Position numbers and translations under genes: made by a program
Shown: positions 1 to 10,285 of the stretch, piece by piece
Layout of the letters: every line of letters starts with the position of its first letter
Position numbering within the stretch: the first letter of the stretch is position 1
Source of the DNA: Chara braunii
Taxonomy: Eukaryota > Streptophyta > Charophyceae > Charales > Characeae
Length of the DNA: 29,933 nt
Reading direction: 5' to 3'
NCBI GenBank assembly: GCA_003427395.1
Contig: BFEA01000030.1
Location: 1,493,070 to 1,523,002, forward strand
The notes under the pieces: model-generated
What the model saw: only the letters and a program-made list of their open reading frames with translations
Database searches by the model: none
Told to the model about the DNA's origin: nothing

Positions 1-548
1 CAGGCCCTGACACCACTGCCACCCGTGAGTTACAAACGCCTTTTCGAACTCAGGCCCTCCCACAGACGCCGAAGGCTGTTTTAAGTGCCCATTACAAACT
101 TCCATGTGACATAAACATACTTCCCCCTTTTTTATATTATTATTTTTCAATTACCTGTCGAAACTGGACAGGACGGCCTTATTTCCTGATTTTTTCTCAC
201 CTTCGGATCTGGCTTTAGTCGATCTTCAATGGTATGGGGTGGAAGCTGAGTGAGAAGGCTTCAATTGCTGATGATTATTCTATTATCTAAGTAGTAAGAA
301 GGAGAGCAAGGGGCAACTAGCTTGTTGTGTCATGTTTTGATCTGGCGACTCATAAATTGCTGAAGAGGCAGTTATCTTGCTCTTGATAGATTAGGTTGTT
401 TTCCTTCAAGTTGGTTCCCGGGTCCCTTCGGATCTCGTTAAAAGCAAAACTGGGTAAGGCTCCCAGACATGTTACATATCCGGGTAGACTGTGAGGACCC
501 CGGCCTCATCCTTATCCTTTGGAATTGATGCCTTGGGCACTGGGCCCC
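1..548. other. Stretch without recognised gene
   Basis: No coding, RNA or repeat signal that I can support. Short reading frames only, mixed composition. Confidence 0.5.
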
Positions 549-568
549 TTTTTTTTTTTTTTTTTTTT
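549..568. repeat. Poly(T) run, 20 nt
   Basis: An uninterrupted T run followed by AAAGGCC. It could be the reversed poly(A) tail of a minus-strand retroposon, but I could not find a flanking target-site duplication. Confidence 0.9.
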
Positions 569-759
569 AAAGGCCTTTTTTATTGTCATCATAGTATTAC
601 AGGGAACCCTGTAGCAGCCACATCCGTGCGCAAGCCTCCAAAGAGGGAATATGGGGGAGCTGCACCCACCAGCAGGTGGTCGATACTGGCAAGGAGCATC
701 AGGACCGAGCTTCTTCGATGGGCCAGTCACTGTGCCTCCCCTCCGGGCAGTTCTGTTTG

Positions 760-765
760 TGACGA

Positions 766-796
<31 letters not shown>

Positions 797-896
797 CGTC
801 ATATATATATATATATATCGTCACATATATATATATATATATATATATCGTCACAATATATATATATATATATCGTCATATATATATATATATATG
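760..896. repeat. Compound (AT)n / CGTCA microsatellite
   Basis: Alternating AT tracts are punctuated by one TGACG (760-764) and four CGTCA motifs (797-801, 819-823, 849-853, 874-878). TGACG at the left and CGTCA on the right make the whole block an imperfect palindrome that could extrude as a cruciform. TGACG is also the core recognised by plant TGA-type bZIP factors, but nothing else here suggests a promoter. Reading frames through it (Ile-Tyr repeats) are artefacts of the repeat. Confidence 0.9.
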
Positions 897-1820
897 TTAA
901 CTGCCTGGCCTGCATAACGAACCAGGAGGTCCTACAAACGTGTCCTGACCCACGTACTCTCCCATGCTAGTTTGTACACCCCCCCTAATCTTTTCTACAG
1001 GCTAGCCACATAGTCTGTGGGACCCGCATGATGAGTTGAAAGGTCCTGGGGAACCAGGAGAGATGCATCGCAGACCAAATTATAACGTGTTTGTCTTTCC
1101 CCTATAGGGTCTCTCCACCACTCTTGATTTTACGTTTTTCCAGAGTGGTGCTCCACTCCACCTGACTCTCGATTGAGTACTCTATATAACTGATTGAGTG
1201 CTGTCAGCCCTCAGGCTGCACACTCTCAAAAAATCCAGTGCTCTCAATTTTTGCGAGTGGACCACGTGTTGGCACCCAGCTGTCAATTTTTCTCTTTCTC
1301 TTTTGTTTTTTTTTCGTCGTTATGTGTAGAGATGAAAGGAAAAAACAAAAGAAGAACAGTGCATCCTCCGAGAGAAGAGAGAGAGAGTAGATGGAGTGCA
1401 GAAGAGGAAATGCTATTTTTCGAGGGTCCAGAAAGTCTCAACCACGGGCCTCTCTGCTGTATTCACGAAAAGTGCGAAATGAGAATGAATCTTCCGCTAG
1501 AGCATGGAAACATACACCGCCACATTTTTTGCCATTTGTGCATGGGGTGAGTAGTGGAGCCAGGCCCCAACTCTCCATTTTCTGGTTGAGTCCAGAGTGG
1601 TGGAGCGCCTCACTACTCCCACAATGTGGAGAGTGAGACTGAGGAGCTCGTTAGACACTCCTCGGGCGCGTAAATCCCCCGAGGAACGTTTCGTTCCACC
1701 TATCCTCGGGGATAAAAACGAAAAAGAATTGTGAAAACATTTCCTTGGGGAGTCCTCAGGGCGTCCTCGGGCTACAGCTATTTGGTGGCATTCCCCAAGT
1801 GTTACATGCTGCGCCTTCAC
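897..1820. other. Non-coding stretch with GAGTGG/CCACTC motif cluster
   Basis: No recognised gene. Variants of CCACTC / GAGTGG and CTCTCRATTGAG recur on both strands between about 1108 and 1640. CTCCACCACTCT (near 1111) is matched in reverse complement near 1594-1607 (AGAGTGGTGGAG). This could be a decayed terminal-inverted-repeat element, but I see no target duplication. Confidence 0.35.
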
Positions 1821-1821
1821 A

Positions 1822-1982
1822 CGGGCCCTGTTTGAGGGGCCCGGCGGTTGCTAAGGGGCCTCCAGGCCGCGTGCCATCCAGCATGCACCCTGGAGGCCCA
1901 CGGCGGCCTTTTGGCCGCAGGTACCGGCAGTTGTCCGTTCGGACGTCGTTTCGGACTGCAGGTCCCAAGGCGAAGCCTTGGG
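1822..1982. repeat. GC-rich hairpin cluster
   Basis: Three perfect stems in 161 bp: CGGGCCC 1822-1828 with GGGCCCG 1837-1843; GGGCCTCCAG 1856-1865 with CTGGAGGCCC 1890-1899; CCCAAGGC 1964-1971 with GCCTTGGG 1975-1982 (3-nt loop). GGCC-type words continue to about 2110. No coding frame is convincing. Confidence 0.7.
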
Positions 1983-3064
1983 CCAGGTACACAGGGATGA
2001 GGCCTTTTTGAGGCCAGGCGCGTTTTGGTGCCTCGCTGCATCAGCGGCGCGGTCTGGACACCCGGTAGGGGCCCAGACCAAGTAGGCCGTTTTGAGGCCA
2101 GTACCTGAGGACGCCCAGCAGGCCCAGCGCTACTTATAGCTGGGCTGAAGCTGGTCTGAGGACAGTTCGTGTAGCTCACTTCTTGAGCGACATGCTGCTG
2201 GTTGGAGGCTGCGCTATTTTGGTGCTGCGCTGTGAGGCTGGGAAGGAGAGGCATAGGAGGTAGAGAGAGGCAGAGGCCATACCTGTAGTGGCGAACTTAC
2301 CTGCCGCCATACTCGGGGCTCCGCGCGGTACCTGCACAGGACAACCACGACGGTCAGTACGACAGCAGTTACCTGCAGCTGAGGCAGCGAGGAGGGCGAC
2401 ATCTTCTTCTTCCTTCTCGCCCTCCATCTCGTCTCCCTCCCTCCTCCTCCTTCCTCCTTCCTCCTTCCTCCTCCTTCTTCATATTCTTCATTAGATACGA
2501 GAGTGAGAGAGGTCACATGCAGAGGATACAGGCAGAGGTTACTGTGGGCAGAGCGCCCAAGATTGATTGGACATCGGCAAGGGACTATTTTTGGACTTCG
2601 CTATTGCGATCTTGGTCTTCTCCCCCGCATCCATCTTCAGCTCTCCTCTCCCCATCTCTCATCTGTGGTATCTCCCCATGCGCGCGTACAAAGGAGGGAC
2701 CTTTCTTCTATGTGTGTGATCCCTCCTCCTCTCTCACATCTGTGATGAGTGATGGGGTCTCGCCTCAGTCCCGGTCAGGTCAGGACTTACCTTAAAGTCT
2801 TCCACTGCTTCACTAAGTGTCATTTGTATGTATCGGGATGCACATTGCCTGTTGATGTTCCACTGACATTGCATTGTCCATTCGGTCCTTTTCATCACAT
2901 TGCGGATCCTTGGCTCTACATACATTGCCCAACTGGGCATGTATCACCAAGGGACCTCACAGGATCCCTTGGAGGTCAAGGATCCGCGATAATCGGAGCG
3001 GCGAGGGCACCCGTCGTCGGCATGAAATTTTCGTCGGCTGGTCCATTGGAGTTCCTACCAGGCA
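1983..3064. other. Stretch without recognised gene; CT-rich tract 2400-2490
   Basis: No recognisable protein. Positions 2400-2490 are a pyrimidine-rich tract of CTCCTT/TCC repeats. A TATA-like CTTATAGC lies near 2133. The rest shows nothing I can name. Confidence 0.4.
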
Positions 3065-3745
3065 ATGCACATACATCTTGGGTCTTCAACGTTCGGCTTC
3101 CAGGAACCTTACGCCAACGATGACCGTTGGTGGCCGGCCGACCCCCGCGGACATCGTCGACCAGTGTTCTCCCTCGCAGTGTGTGCCGCCAAACGGAAAG
3201 GGGTCGAACGGTCGGCAAATTTGAATACTTCAGCCGATACCCCTTGCTCCGATCGCCCACTGTATCCGCGAAGAGAAACGTTACAAGGCGTTTGTCCCAT
3301 GCTGCGGTCTGCCGTTTGCAGCCGTCTTCATTGCTGTTTGCTAGAGATGTACCGTCGTCATCTAGCTACTATCGTTCCCCACTTGCCTTTCATGGCCGAC
3401 GTCTTTCGAAGGATGCTGCTGTTGCACCGGGTCATCCTTTTGCTTGTCCTTGTGGACTTCTTCCACATCTGCATCCTCAGCAGGGTGCCTCGGCGTACAC
3501 GTAAGAGGTGGTCTGCGAAGAAGGATGTCAACATGGACAGGCGGCAGGTGAAGAGCAGGTTTTCAGTGGACCACTCTAGAAGCCACCGTGCAGGCTATGG
3601 CCCGACTCGCAGTGCAAGGGCGTACGACCCGTTAGAGTGCGTGTACTGTATGCTGTCCTCTACCGTTTGCTCCCTTCATCGTCGCTGTTCGGTGGACCTT
3701 CACCGTCGTTGTAGAATTACTACAGCCCTGTCGTACATATTGTGA
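3065..3745 (+). CDS. Anonymous 226-codon ORF, probably not a gene
   Basis: The longest plus-strand frame of the window. I do not recognise the protein. It is rich in Arg, Cys, Leu and Ser, has one hydrophobic stretch around residues 115-140 (PFMADVFRRMLLLHRVILLL and following), and no motif of a known family. A second frame (3127-3504) overlaps it, which is what a GC-rich stretch with few stop codons gives by chance. No promoter, splice signals or poly(A) signal were seen that would favour it. It may be a chance frame inside decayed transposon sequence. Confidence 0.15.
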   Translation: MHIHLGSSTFGFQEPYANDDRWWPADPRGHRRPVFSLAVCAAKRKGVERSANLNTSADTPCSDRPLYPRRETLQGVCPMLRSAVCSRLHCCLLEMYRRHLATIVPHLPFMADVFRRMLLLHRVILLLVLVDFFHICILSRVPRRTRKRWSAKKDVNMDRRQVKSRFSVDHSRSHRAGYGPTRSARAYDPLECVYCMLSSTVCSLHRRCSVDLHRRCRITTALSYIL

Positions 3746-4820
3746 TGGCCGACCTTTCATGAAGGTTGCCACTGCTGCTCCTTGCATCTGTCGTCAGGCC
3801 TGACTTCAAACGGTTTTTAGGGTACGTAAGTTCCTAGGCTTGCCAGGTTGCTGTTCAGGATGTGCACTTTTCTTTGCCTAAGTGCCGGACCAGGTGCATA
3901 TAATCTCAGGTTCGTATAGTGGGGTACCATGGCTTGTTGTCTATTTTCCGTCTCAGTATGCTCTGCCCGGTACAGTTTGCTGGGGACTCTTAGGCTTGGG
4001 TACCACGGGAATCAGTTCCGACATCGCTATATACCTGCGCCGCAAGGCATTCTGCCTCTCACTTCGCACGATTGTACGAACATGCGCTTTCGGTTGTGTT
4101 TTTCGGTGGCGATGCCAGAGGACCCGGTAGTCACTGCGTGTCGGATGAGCTGTTCCATCGCTGCTGCACGATCTGTCACGGTATTGGGTTCACACACGCT
4201 GGCACACGCTGCTGTTGAAGAGATCAGCCATCGTCAGGCGATTACGAGGAGGTGCTGAGATCGTCGGTATCTTGTGAACCTGGCTTGTTCTTTGTGTGTG
4301 TTTTTTCTGTGTTTTCTGTGTGGTGCAGGCATTCGACTCCATACCAGTTTCAGCGTCGACATGGGTACTTCTCGATTTTGTCAACTCTTCAGCTCATCGG
4401 CGACGTCCTGTGTTTCGCGGTTGATTTGGTCGGATCTGCTCCGGGCTTTGATTGGGTTCTGACGACTGATAAGTGTTACCATGACACGGGTTGGGATACG
4501 GACGGGTAGGTGTTGGCTAGCTATATATGAGGCAAGGCATTAGGAATGGCCTCCATTATTAGTATGGGGTACATGTTGATTACCTCCTGATGAGTCTGCG
4601 TGCGGGGTAGACAAAACGTCGTTGAGGGTGACCGCATTGTCCAGTTCAGTGCAATTATGTACTACTTTTTCGGAAGATTTTTCCATACTTTTGCATGCGT
4701 AACGGTGTGGTTTTCTTGCTGTATCTTCATCTTGCCGTTCTCATGCTGTCTCTGTCTTTGCCGGACAGTCTTTCCTCGTGAGCAAAACACCCGTGCACGT
4801 TATTTCAGCATTCGGAGGGG
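3746..4820. other. Stretch without recognised gene
   Basis: Several short frames in all phases, none recognisable. No repeats larger than simple words were noticed. Confidence 0.4.

Positions 4821-4863
<43 letters not shown>
4821..4863. repeat. Poly(A) run, 43 nt
   Basis: Uninterrupted A run preceded by GGAGGGG and followed by CCCTCTATATA. It could be the tail of a plus-strand retroposon, but no matching upstream copy of the 3' flank was found. Confidence 0.9.
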
Positions 4864-4865
<2 letters not shown>

Positions 4866-4890
4866 CTCTATATATTTTTGGGTGTAACCA

Positions 4891-5085
4891 GTGTGACTAC
4901 GTGCAGTCCTGTGAGACACAAATGTCAAGGCTGCTACTCTGTCCTTTGAGGACACAGAACTTGTGTGTGACCGCACGGGCACCCATGGGGACAAATACAT
5001 TGTACCAAACGCCCCAGATATTTGTGACTTTAGGTCCCGGTGTCAGTATGCCCTCATTGAGACTGATGTGTGCACAGACTGTTCA
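4891..5085 (+). repeat. Dispersed ~200-bp repeat, copy A
   Basis: Aligns, with many substitutions, to the reverse complement of 6131-6332. Shared words include TGTGACTA.GTGCA, CTACTCTGTCCTTT, GACTTTAGG and AGTATGCCCTCA. Both copies are open in the same phase and share translated words (LLCP, VT.R.P, MPS). Both also keep a stem-loop: ACAAATA / TATTTGT around a GTACCAAAYGC loop in this copy. It could be a non-autonomous transposon or a fragment of a decayed coding domain. Confidence 0.65.
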
Positions 5086-5146
5086 CCTGAACTGGGTGGA
5101 GCCTATTCTGTGGCATCCCCTAGGCATGCCTCGCATACGAAAAAAT

Positions 5147-5525
5147 TGAATTTTTGTACGGGCCTTGTACTCCGTTGTACGGAGGTTGTGCGCCGTGTTG
5201 TACTCCGTTGTATTCTACCCGCAGCACCACTTTTGTAAAAAAGAACAAAACATATCAGAAAATTCTGGAAAACAATATGTGTGATAGAACTTAGAAGACA
5301 CTATTTTGAACAACTTTTCCCTCAGACAAAAAGTGAAATCTAAAAAAATAAAAAAATAAAGTGAAATCTGCAACCAATTGTGAGATTAAAATAAAAAAAA
5401 CACAAAAAAAAAGAAGAAAAAAAAGCTGTTCTGTACGCACGTACAAACGCGTACAAAAAACAAATCATGCATAGTGCGGGGGGCGTACGACGCATGTCCA
5501 CGTACATCGCGTACAAAGGGATGCG
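5147..5525. repeat. GTACG-armed, AT-rich-cored repeat (possible TIR element)
   Basis: The left arm (5147-5230) and right arm (5430-5520) carry many TTGTAC(G) and CGTAC words in opposite orientation. They flank an A-rich core of about 200 bp. The layout resembles the better-defined element at 10010-10346, which also has GTACG-rich arms around an A/T-homopolymer core. I could not find exact ends or a target duplication. Confidence 0.35.
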
Positions 5526-5754
5526 CAGGAGCCAAATGTGCCGTCGCACAGATCAACTCTCTGTTGACGGGGGCCTCACAGAAACTGTCACATGATGGCG
5601 TTAGTGAGCGTCTGTCTTCCTTGTCTTGCTTGGACTCCGAGGAGTTCTCATTGTCTATGAATGAACAGCTGGCAGTGCTCCTCATATTGCTGTTGCGGTG
5701 ATTACAGCTGTCCGCAGTGTATCGCCAGCAACATGTACACCAGGGGGTAGATGT

Positions 5755-5890
5755 ATAGGCCATCCTTCTTCGTCTTCTTTTTTTTTTTTTTTTTTTTTTT
5801 TTTGGAACTTACGAGTTGCGGATACCACTTACGGAGGTGATAAGAGCAGCCTCCCTAAGTTGGTCTCCCGTTGATAGGCCATCCTTCTTC
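5755..5890 (-). mobile_element. 5'-truncated retroposon insertion with 17-bp target duplication
   Basis: The 17-bp word ATAGGCCATCCTTCTTC occurs identically at 5755-5771 and 5874-5890. Between the copies lies a 102-bp segment that begins with a 26-T run (5778-5803), which is a poly(A) tail on the minus strand. The remaining ~70 bp is the retained 3' part of the inserted RNA. A target duplication plus a terminal A tail is the signature of target-primed reverse transcription by LINE machinery. The parent element is not identified. The flanking sequence before insertion is unannotated. Confidence 0.8.
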
Positions 5891-6130
5891 CATCATGTCT
5901 CCCTCTTTAGTGTGATCCCAGATTATGTCAATTATGAAAAGGTGCTGGGATGCCAGATCAACTGCGGCTTGGAGCGATCTCCTTAGGTAGTGAACATGCA
6001 ACAAACCTGACAGGTTGTCCTGTTCAATGATGACCGACGATAAAAAAAGACTACCATTTCTATCCTTGCACAGTGGGCATGCTAATCTTCTCTGTTTGCC
6101 TGAAGGACGTCTTATGGAGCCTGAATCATG

Positions 6131-6332
6131 GACACCCAGAATGCATTATCCATCTCAATGAGCCTGAGGGCATACTCGCGTGAGAACCTAAAGTCTCAAA
6201 TTTTTGTAGCATTTGGTACCGGGAATTTGAGACTTTGGGTACCCGTGTGGTCACACGGGTGGACTCTGTGCAGAAAGGACAGAGTAGAGGCTCACCCAGT
6301 TGGCCACCGTGCCAAGTGCACTTAGTCACACA
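6131..6332 (-). repeat. Dispersed ~200-bp repeat, copy B (inverted)
   Basis: Inverted, diverged partner of 4891-5085. It contains a perfect 13-bp inverted repeat, AAAGTCTCAAATT (6190-6202) and AATTTGAGACTTT (6224-6236), with a 21-nt loop. The equivalent stem in copy A has different bases that still pair. The 71-codon minus frame across it is similar in wording to the plus frame of copy A. I do not recognise a protein family. Confidence 0.65.
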
Positions 6333-6905
6333 GCACCCCACCCCCCAAAAAAAAAGGTTTTCTTTTTTTCAATGCTAAAATAACAAGCAGGCCGTCTTCT
6401 TCTTTTTTTTTCCTTTTTTTTTTTTAACTCGCCCCCACCAGTGTTATTGGTGCTGATAGAGCAGACACCACTAGCACCTGGAGAGAGGCTCCATCTATTG
6501 GTGGGGAGCATCACCTGCTGGAAAATGGGTCCAGCGTCCCATATACAGACTGAATTTGAAGTACATCAGAAAAACATTGTGGGGGTTCCTGCCAGCATTG
6601 ATTACCTTGGGATCCAGGGGATTGACTGAGCAGTTCACTCTGAATCCGGCGCCAGATGCCTACTGCCACACTAGTTCCTACCTCCCCCTACCAGCCCCAG
6701 TCCCACATCATAAAGATATGTTGTCCCTTATGAGAATATACATGCATTGATGTACTGGAGCCATTTTCTGACTTCGGCTGAAGAAGTTCTAAGAGCACTT
6801 TTGAACTCAGTACTAATGAGCCCCTTCCAGGAGCCTACACCGCCCAGGGCCACACTTCTCCTACTGAATCCACACCAGCATCACCCTGCTGTTGGGCGTC
6901 AGACT
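6333..6905. other. Stretch without recognised gene; homopolymer-rich at left
   Basis: Positions 6340-6425 are C-, A- and T-homopolymers. The rest has short unrecognised frames. On the minus strand this is downstream of the gag remnant, but I see no nucleocapsid zinc knuckle, protease or RT in it. Confidence 0.4.
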
Positions 6906-7845
6906 TCAATTAGCCCTCCTCATGTTTCTGTTGTCGTCCCTCTTGGTTATTTTTTTGTTGTTGCTTTGAAAAAAAAAAAAAAAAAAAAAAGTGTTTCTGC
7001 TGTCGTCCCTCCAAGCATTATGCTCTCGTTGTTCCTTTTTGCTTTCCTGGATTAGGCTAATTAGCGTTTTGGTCAGTTCCAAAATGGCGGTCGATTCATT
7101 CGACCTTGCAGGGTTCTCAATCGGTGGCGGGGGTGCCGTCATTACAGGTGTTGGCATCACTGGGACAGGGACGCTTGTGATCACACTCGGGGCCGGTCGT
7201 TTAGGGGCTATCTGTTCCAGATAGGTAACAGGGCCTGATACGAACCCCATGTTTTCGAACTTATTTTGCAACGCTGCCAACTCAACTTTTGCCCTCGCAA
7301 GTTCGGACGAGTCTCCTTCCTTAGGAATGTCTTCTCCTTCTAGGAAACTCGCCGCGAACTTTCGTTCCATTTCTTCTGCAGCCGCCCTAATCTGTTGCAG
7401 TGTGTGATTGATGGGGGAGAACTGTTTTCACAGTTTCGCCCTTATCGTTCGGCTGCGAAGTTCGGTAGAACTGGTTTCGATATTCTGCAATGGACTCGAG
7501 AGGTTTTTTAACTCGGTCCTTGATCATGAAGAGCGCTTGCTCTGGATGAACATAATCAAATCGATTCAAAAAATCTCACTTGAAAGTCGGGAGATCCACC
7601 CATACATAAGTGTTGAACCAATGATGAGCGTCCCCTCCTAATCGGGCGGGAATATTCGCCTGAGTTTCGTTATCGTCAAACTGCTGCGCCCGGAGCGTGG
7701 ACAACCATGCTCCAGCGAGATGATGTGCAGGGTTAAACAGATAGAGATCAGGTGGCGTCATGGGAGCCCGTGCTCGTGGGGCGGGTTGATTAGGATTTTG
7801 CTGGGGATTCGAGTCGTGTAGGGGGTTCTGCTGATTAACATTCAT
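6906..7845 (-). pseudogene. Ty3/gypsy-type gag polyprotein remnant
   Basis: This is the capsid precursor of an LTR retrotransposon, which would assemble cytoplasmic virus-like particles. From the ATG at 7845 the frame reads a Pro/Gln-rich N-terminus, then a retrotransposon-gag core with AWLSTLRAQQFDDNETQANI, ARLGGDAHHWFNTYVW, and (after a TGA at 7573-7575) DFLNRFDYVHPEQALF, PLESIAEYRNQFYRTS. This is the usual 'W..L...F...Y' gag pattern. A frameshift near 7370-7440 moves the continuation into another phase (MERKFAASFLEGED, a heptad-like ELARAKVELAALQNKFENMG, then a Pro-rich linker). That part is interrupted at 6943-6991 by a small poly(A) insertion. No zinc knuckle, protease or RT follows. Its PBS lies 140 bp upstream at 7986-7998. 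The element is non-functional. Assignment to gag is firm; the clade is not resolved. Confidence 0.8.
6923..7011 (+). mobile_element. Tiny retroposon (about 49 bp) in gag, with ~20-bp target duplication
   Basis: TGTTTCTG(T/C)TGTCGTCCCTC occurs at 6923-6942 and 6992-7011 with one mismatch. Between them are 26 bp of unique sequence and a 22-A run (6969-6990). In the gag frame the duplication shows as RDDNRN and RDDSRN on either side of a poly-Phe tract. This is what a severely 5'-truncated, plus-strand target-primed insertion leaves behind. Confidence 0.75.
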
Positions 7846-7985
7846 GTTGACGGTCCGCCGATTAGCCGATCTGCTTCTAGTGACGACGGGGTCGCGTCTA
7901 TGCGCGTTCCGGGGTCGAGGTCGCCCTCGGTTTGCCAGATCGCTTAATTATCGTGCTTTTACTCCTATAACCCGGCCACGTGTCA

Positions 7986-7998
7986 GGCTCCGATACCA
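7986..7998 (-). promoter_or_regulatory. Primer-binding site for initiator-Met tRNA (minus-strand LTR element)
   Basis: On the minus strand the sequence is TGGTATCGGAGCC. It differs at one base from TGGTATCAGAGCC, the complement of the plant initiator-Met tRNA 3' end used by many Ty3/gypsy and Ty1/copia elements. It lies just upstream of the gag remnant in the same orientation, as expected between LTR and gag. Confidence 0.7.
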
Positions 7999-9760
7999 AC
8001 CTCACGCCCAGCGCGACTTCCTGATCGGAGTAGGTTGTGGGCCTGGAAGTGCAAAAAGGGGTGTGCCAAGGATTTTTGGGAAAGTGGGGGTGGAGTCCAA
8101 GGTCAGAACTGAGATCTCCTGTGGCAGAGTTTTTCGGGGGCACGAGTGCAATTTGGTTGAGAGGACGGATCGGTTCCGGTCGTAAGGCAGATGGCATGCG
8201 CAGATCATTCAAGGTCATCCGAACCGTCTGTTTTGATGACGGCGGTTCGACGAAAGGTCCATCCGGGGTGGGTGTGATTCTGATGAGTTAGGTCGTCGGA
8301 TGTCGCCTCGTGGCGTCGGTCGTCGCACGTTCGGGTTAGTCCATCGGGTCTCCGGGGCTCTCTGGTTGCTGCGTTGCCGGCAATTTCCGCAAGGCGTGAG
8401 GGGCCAGTATGGGGCTATGGAGTTTCACAGGACGACCGTGAGTTCATGATACGGGAGAAGAAGATGGAAGGGAGGGAATTTAGTGGAGATAACGACAAAA
8501 CCGAGGGAAATAAAGTAGTGTGTGTGGTCAGAAGTGGGGAAATCAGGGCACCGTGGATCGCTGGTTGTGGCACAATGGAACTCTCTAGGACACAGTCGAT
8601 TCTCGGTTAAACAGGGGAACCTCTGTCGGAGACACTCTTTTATCCAAGGGGTGAGGTACTCCGGATCCCACGACGAATCTGAGTTCCTGGAGTGTGTCAT
8701 TTTGTCATTGCGAAACCGTGGAATTCCTTACCACGTGGTTACCCGGCTGGGGAATTTTCGAGCTTGGCGTTCATAAATTTCGTGTTGATCCCGATATTCG
8801 ACGATTGCGATCACCGCGTGTGAGTACGTGTAGGCTGCACGAATTGAATCGCACTTACACGTGTTCACATGGCATGATCACTTCGTTGCAGACGTAGAAT
8901 GGCCGCCGGACACACCCAATCAGTCACTCTTCCCACAATCGACAGCCCTTCCATGCCTAGGTGGTTACGAATCGACGTGCGTGGACACGTGTAAGTGCGC
9001 AGATCGGATCGTGCTTACACGCATCCCCGCGAGTTTCCGGACAAACAACTACCCAATCGTCTAATCATTCTATGCACGCAACCTTTCCCGATCATGCAAG
9101 GTACTACTACACATTCGCAGTAACAACAACAGATCAAAAAGGACAAACAACAATAGTGAGGATTACGTGAACTTTCCTACTATGCTCATGAGGGTATCAA
9201 GACAATAAGCAAAGGCAAAGATCAGGCATAAGGAAAAGCAAGCAGACATAACATCCATTCATCCATTCATTCGGCATAACACACAATATCCGAGATTGAA
9301 ATCGCAAAAACGAGTGTGGGCCGAAACCAAGTCAAGATTCCGAAAAACAAACGAGAACGGGCGACTCGCCCTGTGCCGAGATCAAAATTTATATACAAAA
9401 GCAAAGAGGGAGAAAAGACAAAAGAAACAGCAAATCCGCGTCCATCAACCTCAGCTCTCTCTTCCTCTCTCTCTCTCTCCGATGCGGATAGTCCGTCGTC
9501 GTGCACCAACTCACAAAGTCGTCACCCCGCTTAGTCCTCCCGCACCCGTCAGGTTCGCCCGTGCCACAGTCCGTCGTGGCCCGCGTCAACCCTGCGCGTT
9601 TGGCACCAGCTCGTCGGGTTGCCCGACTCCCACTTCAACTCACCTCTTGCTTCGCTCGTGAGCCGACCCTCACTGATCGCGCTACCCCGAGCTTCCACCA
9701 GTTGGTTAAGAGAGCTATCTAATCGCGCAACCGAAATTTATAGCGCGCATGCGTGCGCGA
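7999..9760 (-). mobile_element. Probable 5' LTR region of the minus-strand Ty3/gypsy element
   Basis: By position, the sequence on the high-coordinate side of the PBS should be the 5' LTR. Two minus-strand TATA-like boxes are present, TATATAAA at 9388-9395 and TATAAATT at 9735-9742. I could not place TG/CA ends and no second LTR copy is visible in the window, so both boundaries are guesses. No coding frame in the stretch is recognisable. Confidence 0.35.
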
Positions 9761-10003
9761 AGAACACGGAATTGCAAGGACTAAGAAAGAGATCAGGGGA
9801 GGAAGCGCCTACGTTCTTCATGGCCAGACCGCGGCATGGGAGACGTAGCCTCGCTCCACGCATCGATCCCAGTATGCAGTCCGCGGGCTGGCTAGACACA
9901 GTAGGAAGAAGCGAGAGCGGGAAAGACGAAGCACAAGAAGAAAGGATACAATTACAATGGCGCCCGCCCAAAATTACAGTTACACACACGATTAAAGGCG
10001 TCA

Positions 10004-10211
10004 ACTAATCCTATGTAGAACCCCGTACGAATACGGGCCGTCCGTACGTACGGGCTCATGTGGTCGTACGGGCCGTACGTATGGAAAAAAAAGCAAAGAA
10101 AAAAAAATGAAAAAAATCTGAAAAACAAATATGTTATGCAGAAAAATAAACTCAAACAATTTTGCCTCATGGGCATATTGAAATTCGTTGCCAAATTTGA
10201 GATAAAAAAAA

Positions 10212-10285
<74 letters not shown>

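Noticed and set aside
491-970. ORF with Ile-Tyr repeats
   Set aside because: Produced by the AT microsatellite and the poly(T) run.
1108-1608. TIR element bounded by CTCCACCACTCT and its complement
   Set aside because: Only ~12 bp match, the motif occurs many times nearby, and no target duplication was found. Kept only as a remark.
4821-4863. Poly(A) run as the tail of a retroposon
   Set aside because: No copy of the 3' flank (CCCTCTATATA) was found upstream, so the insertion cannot be delimited.
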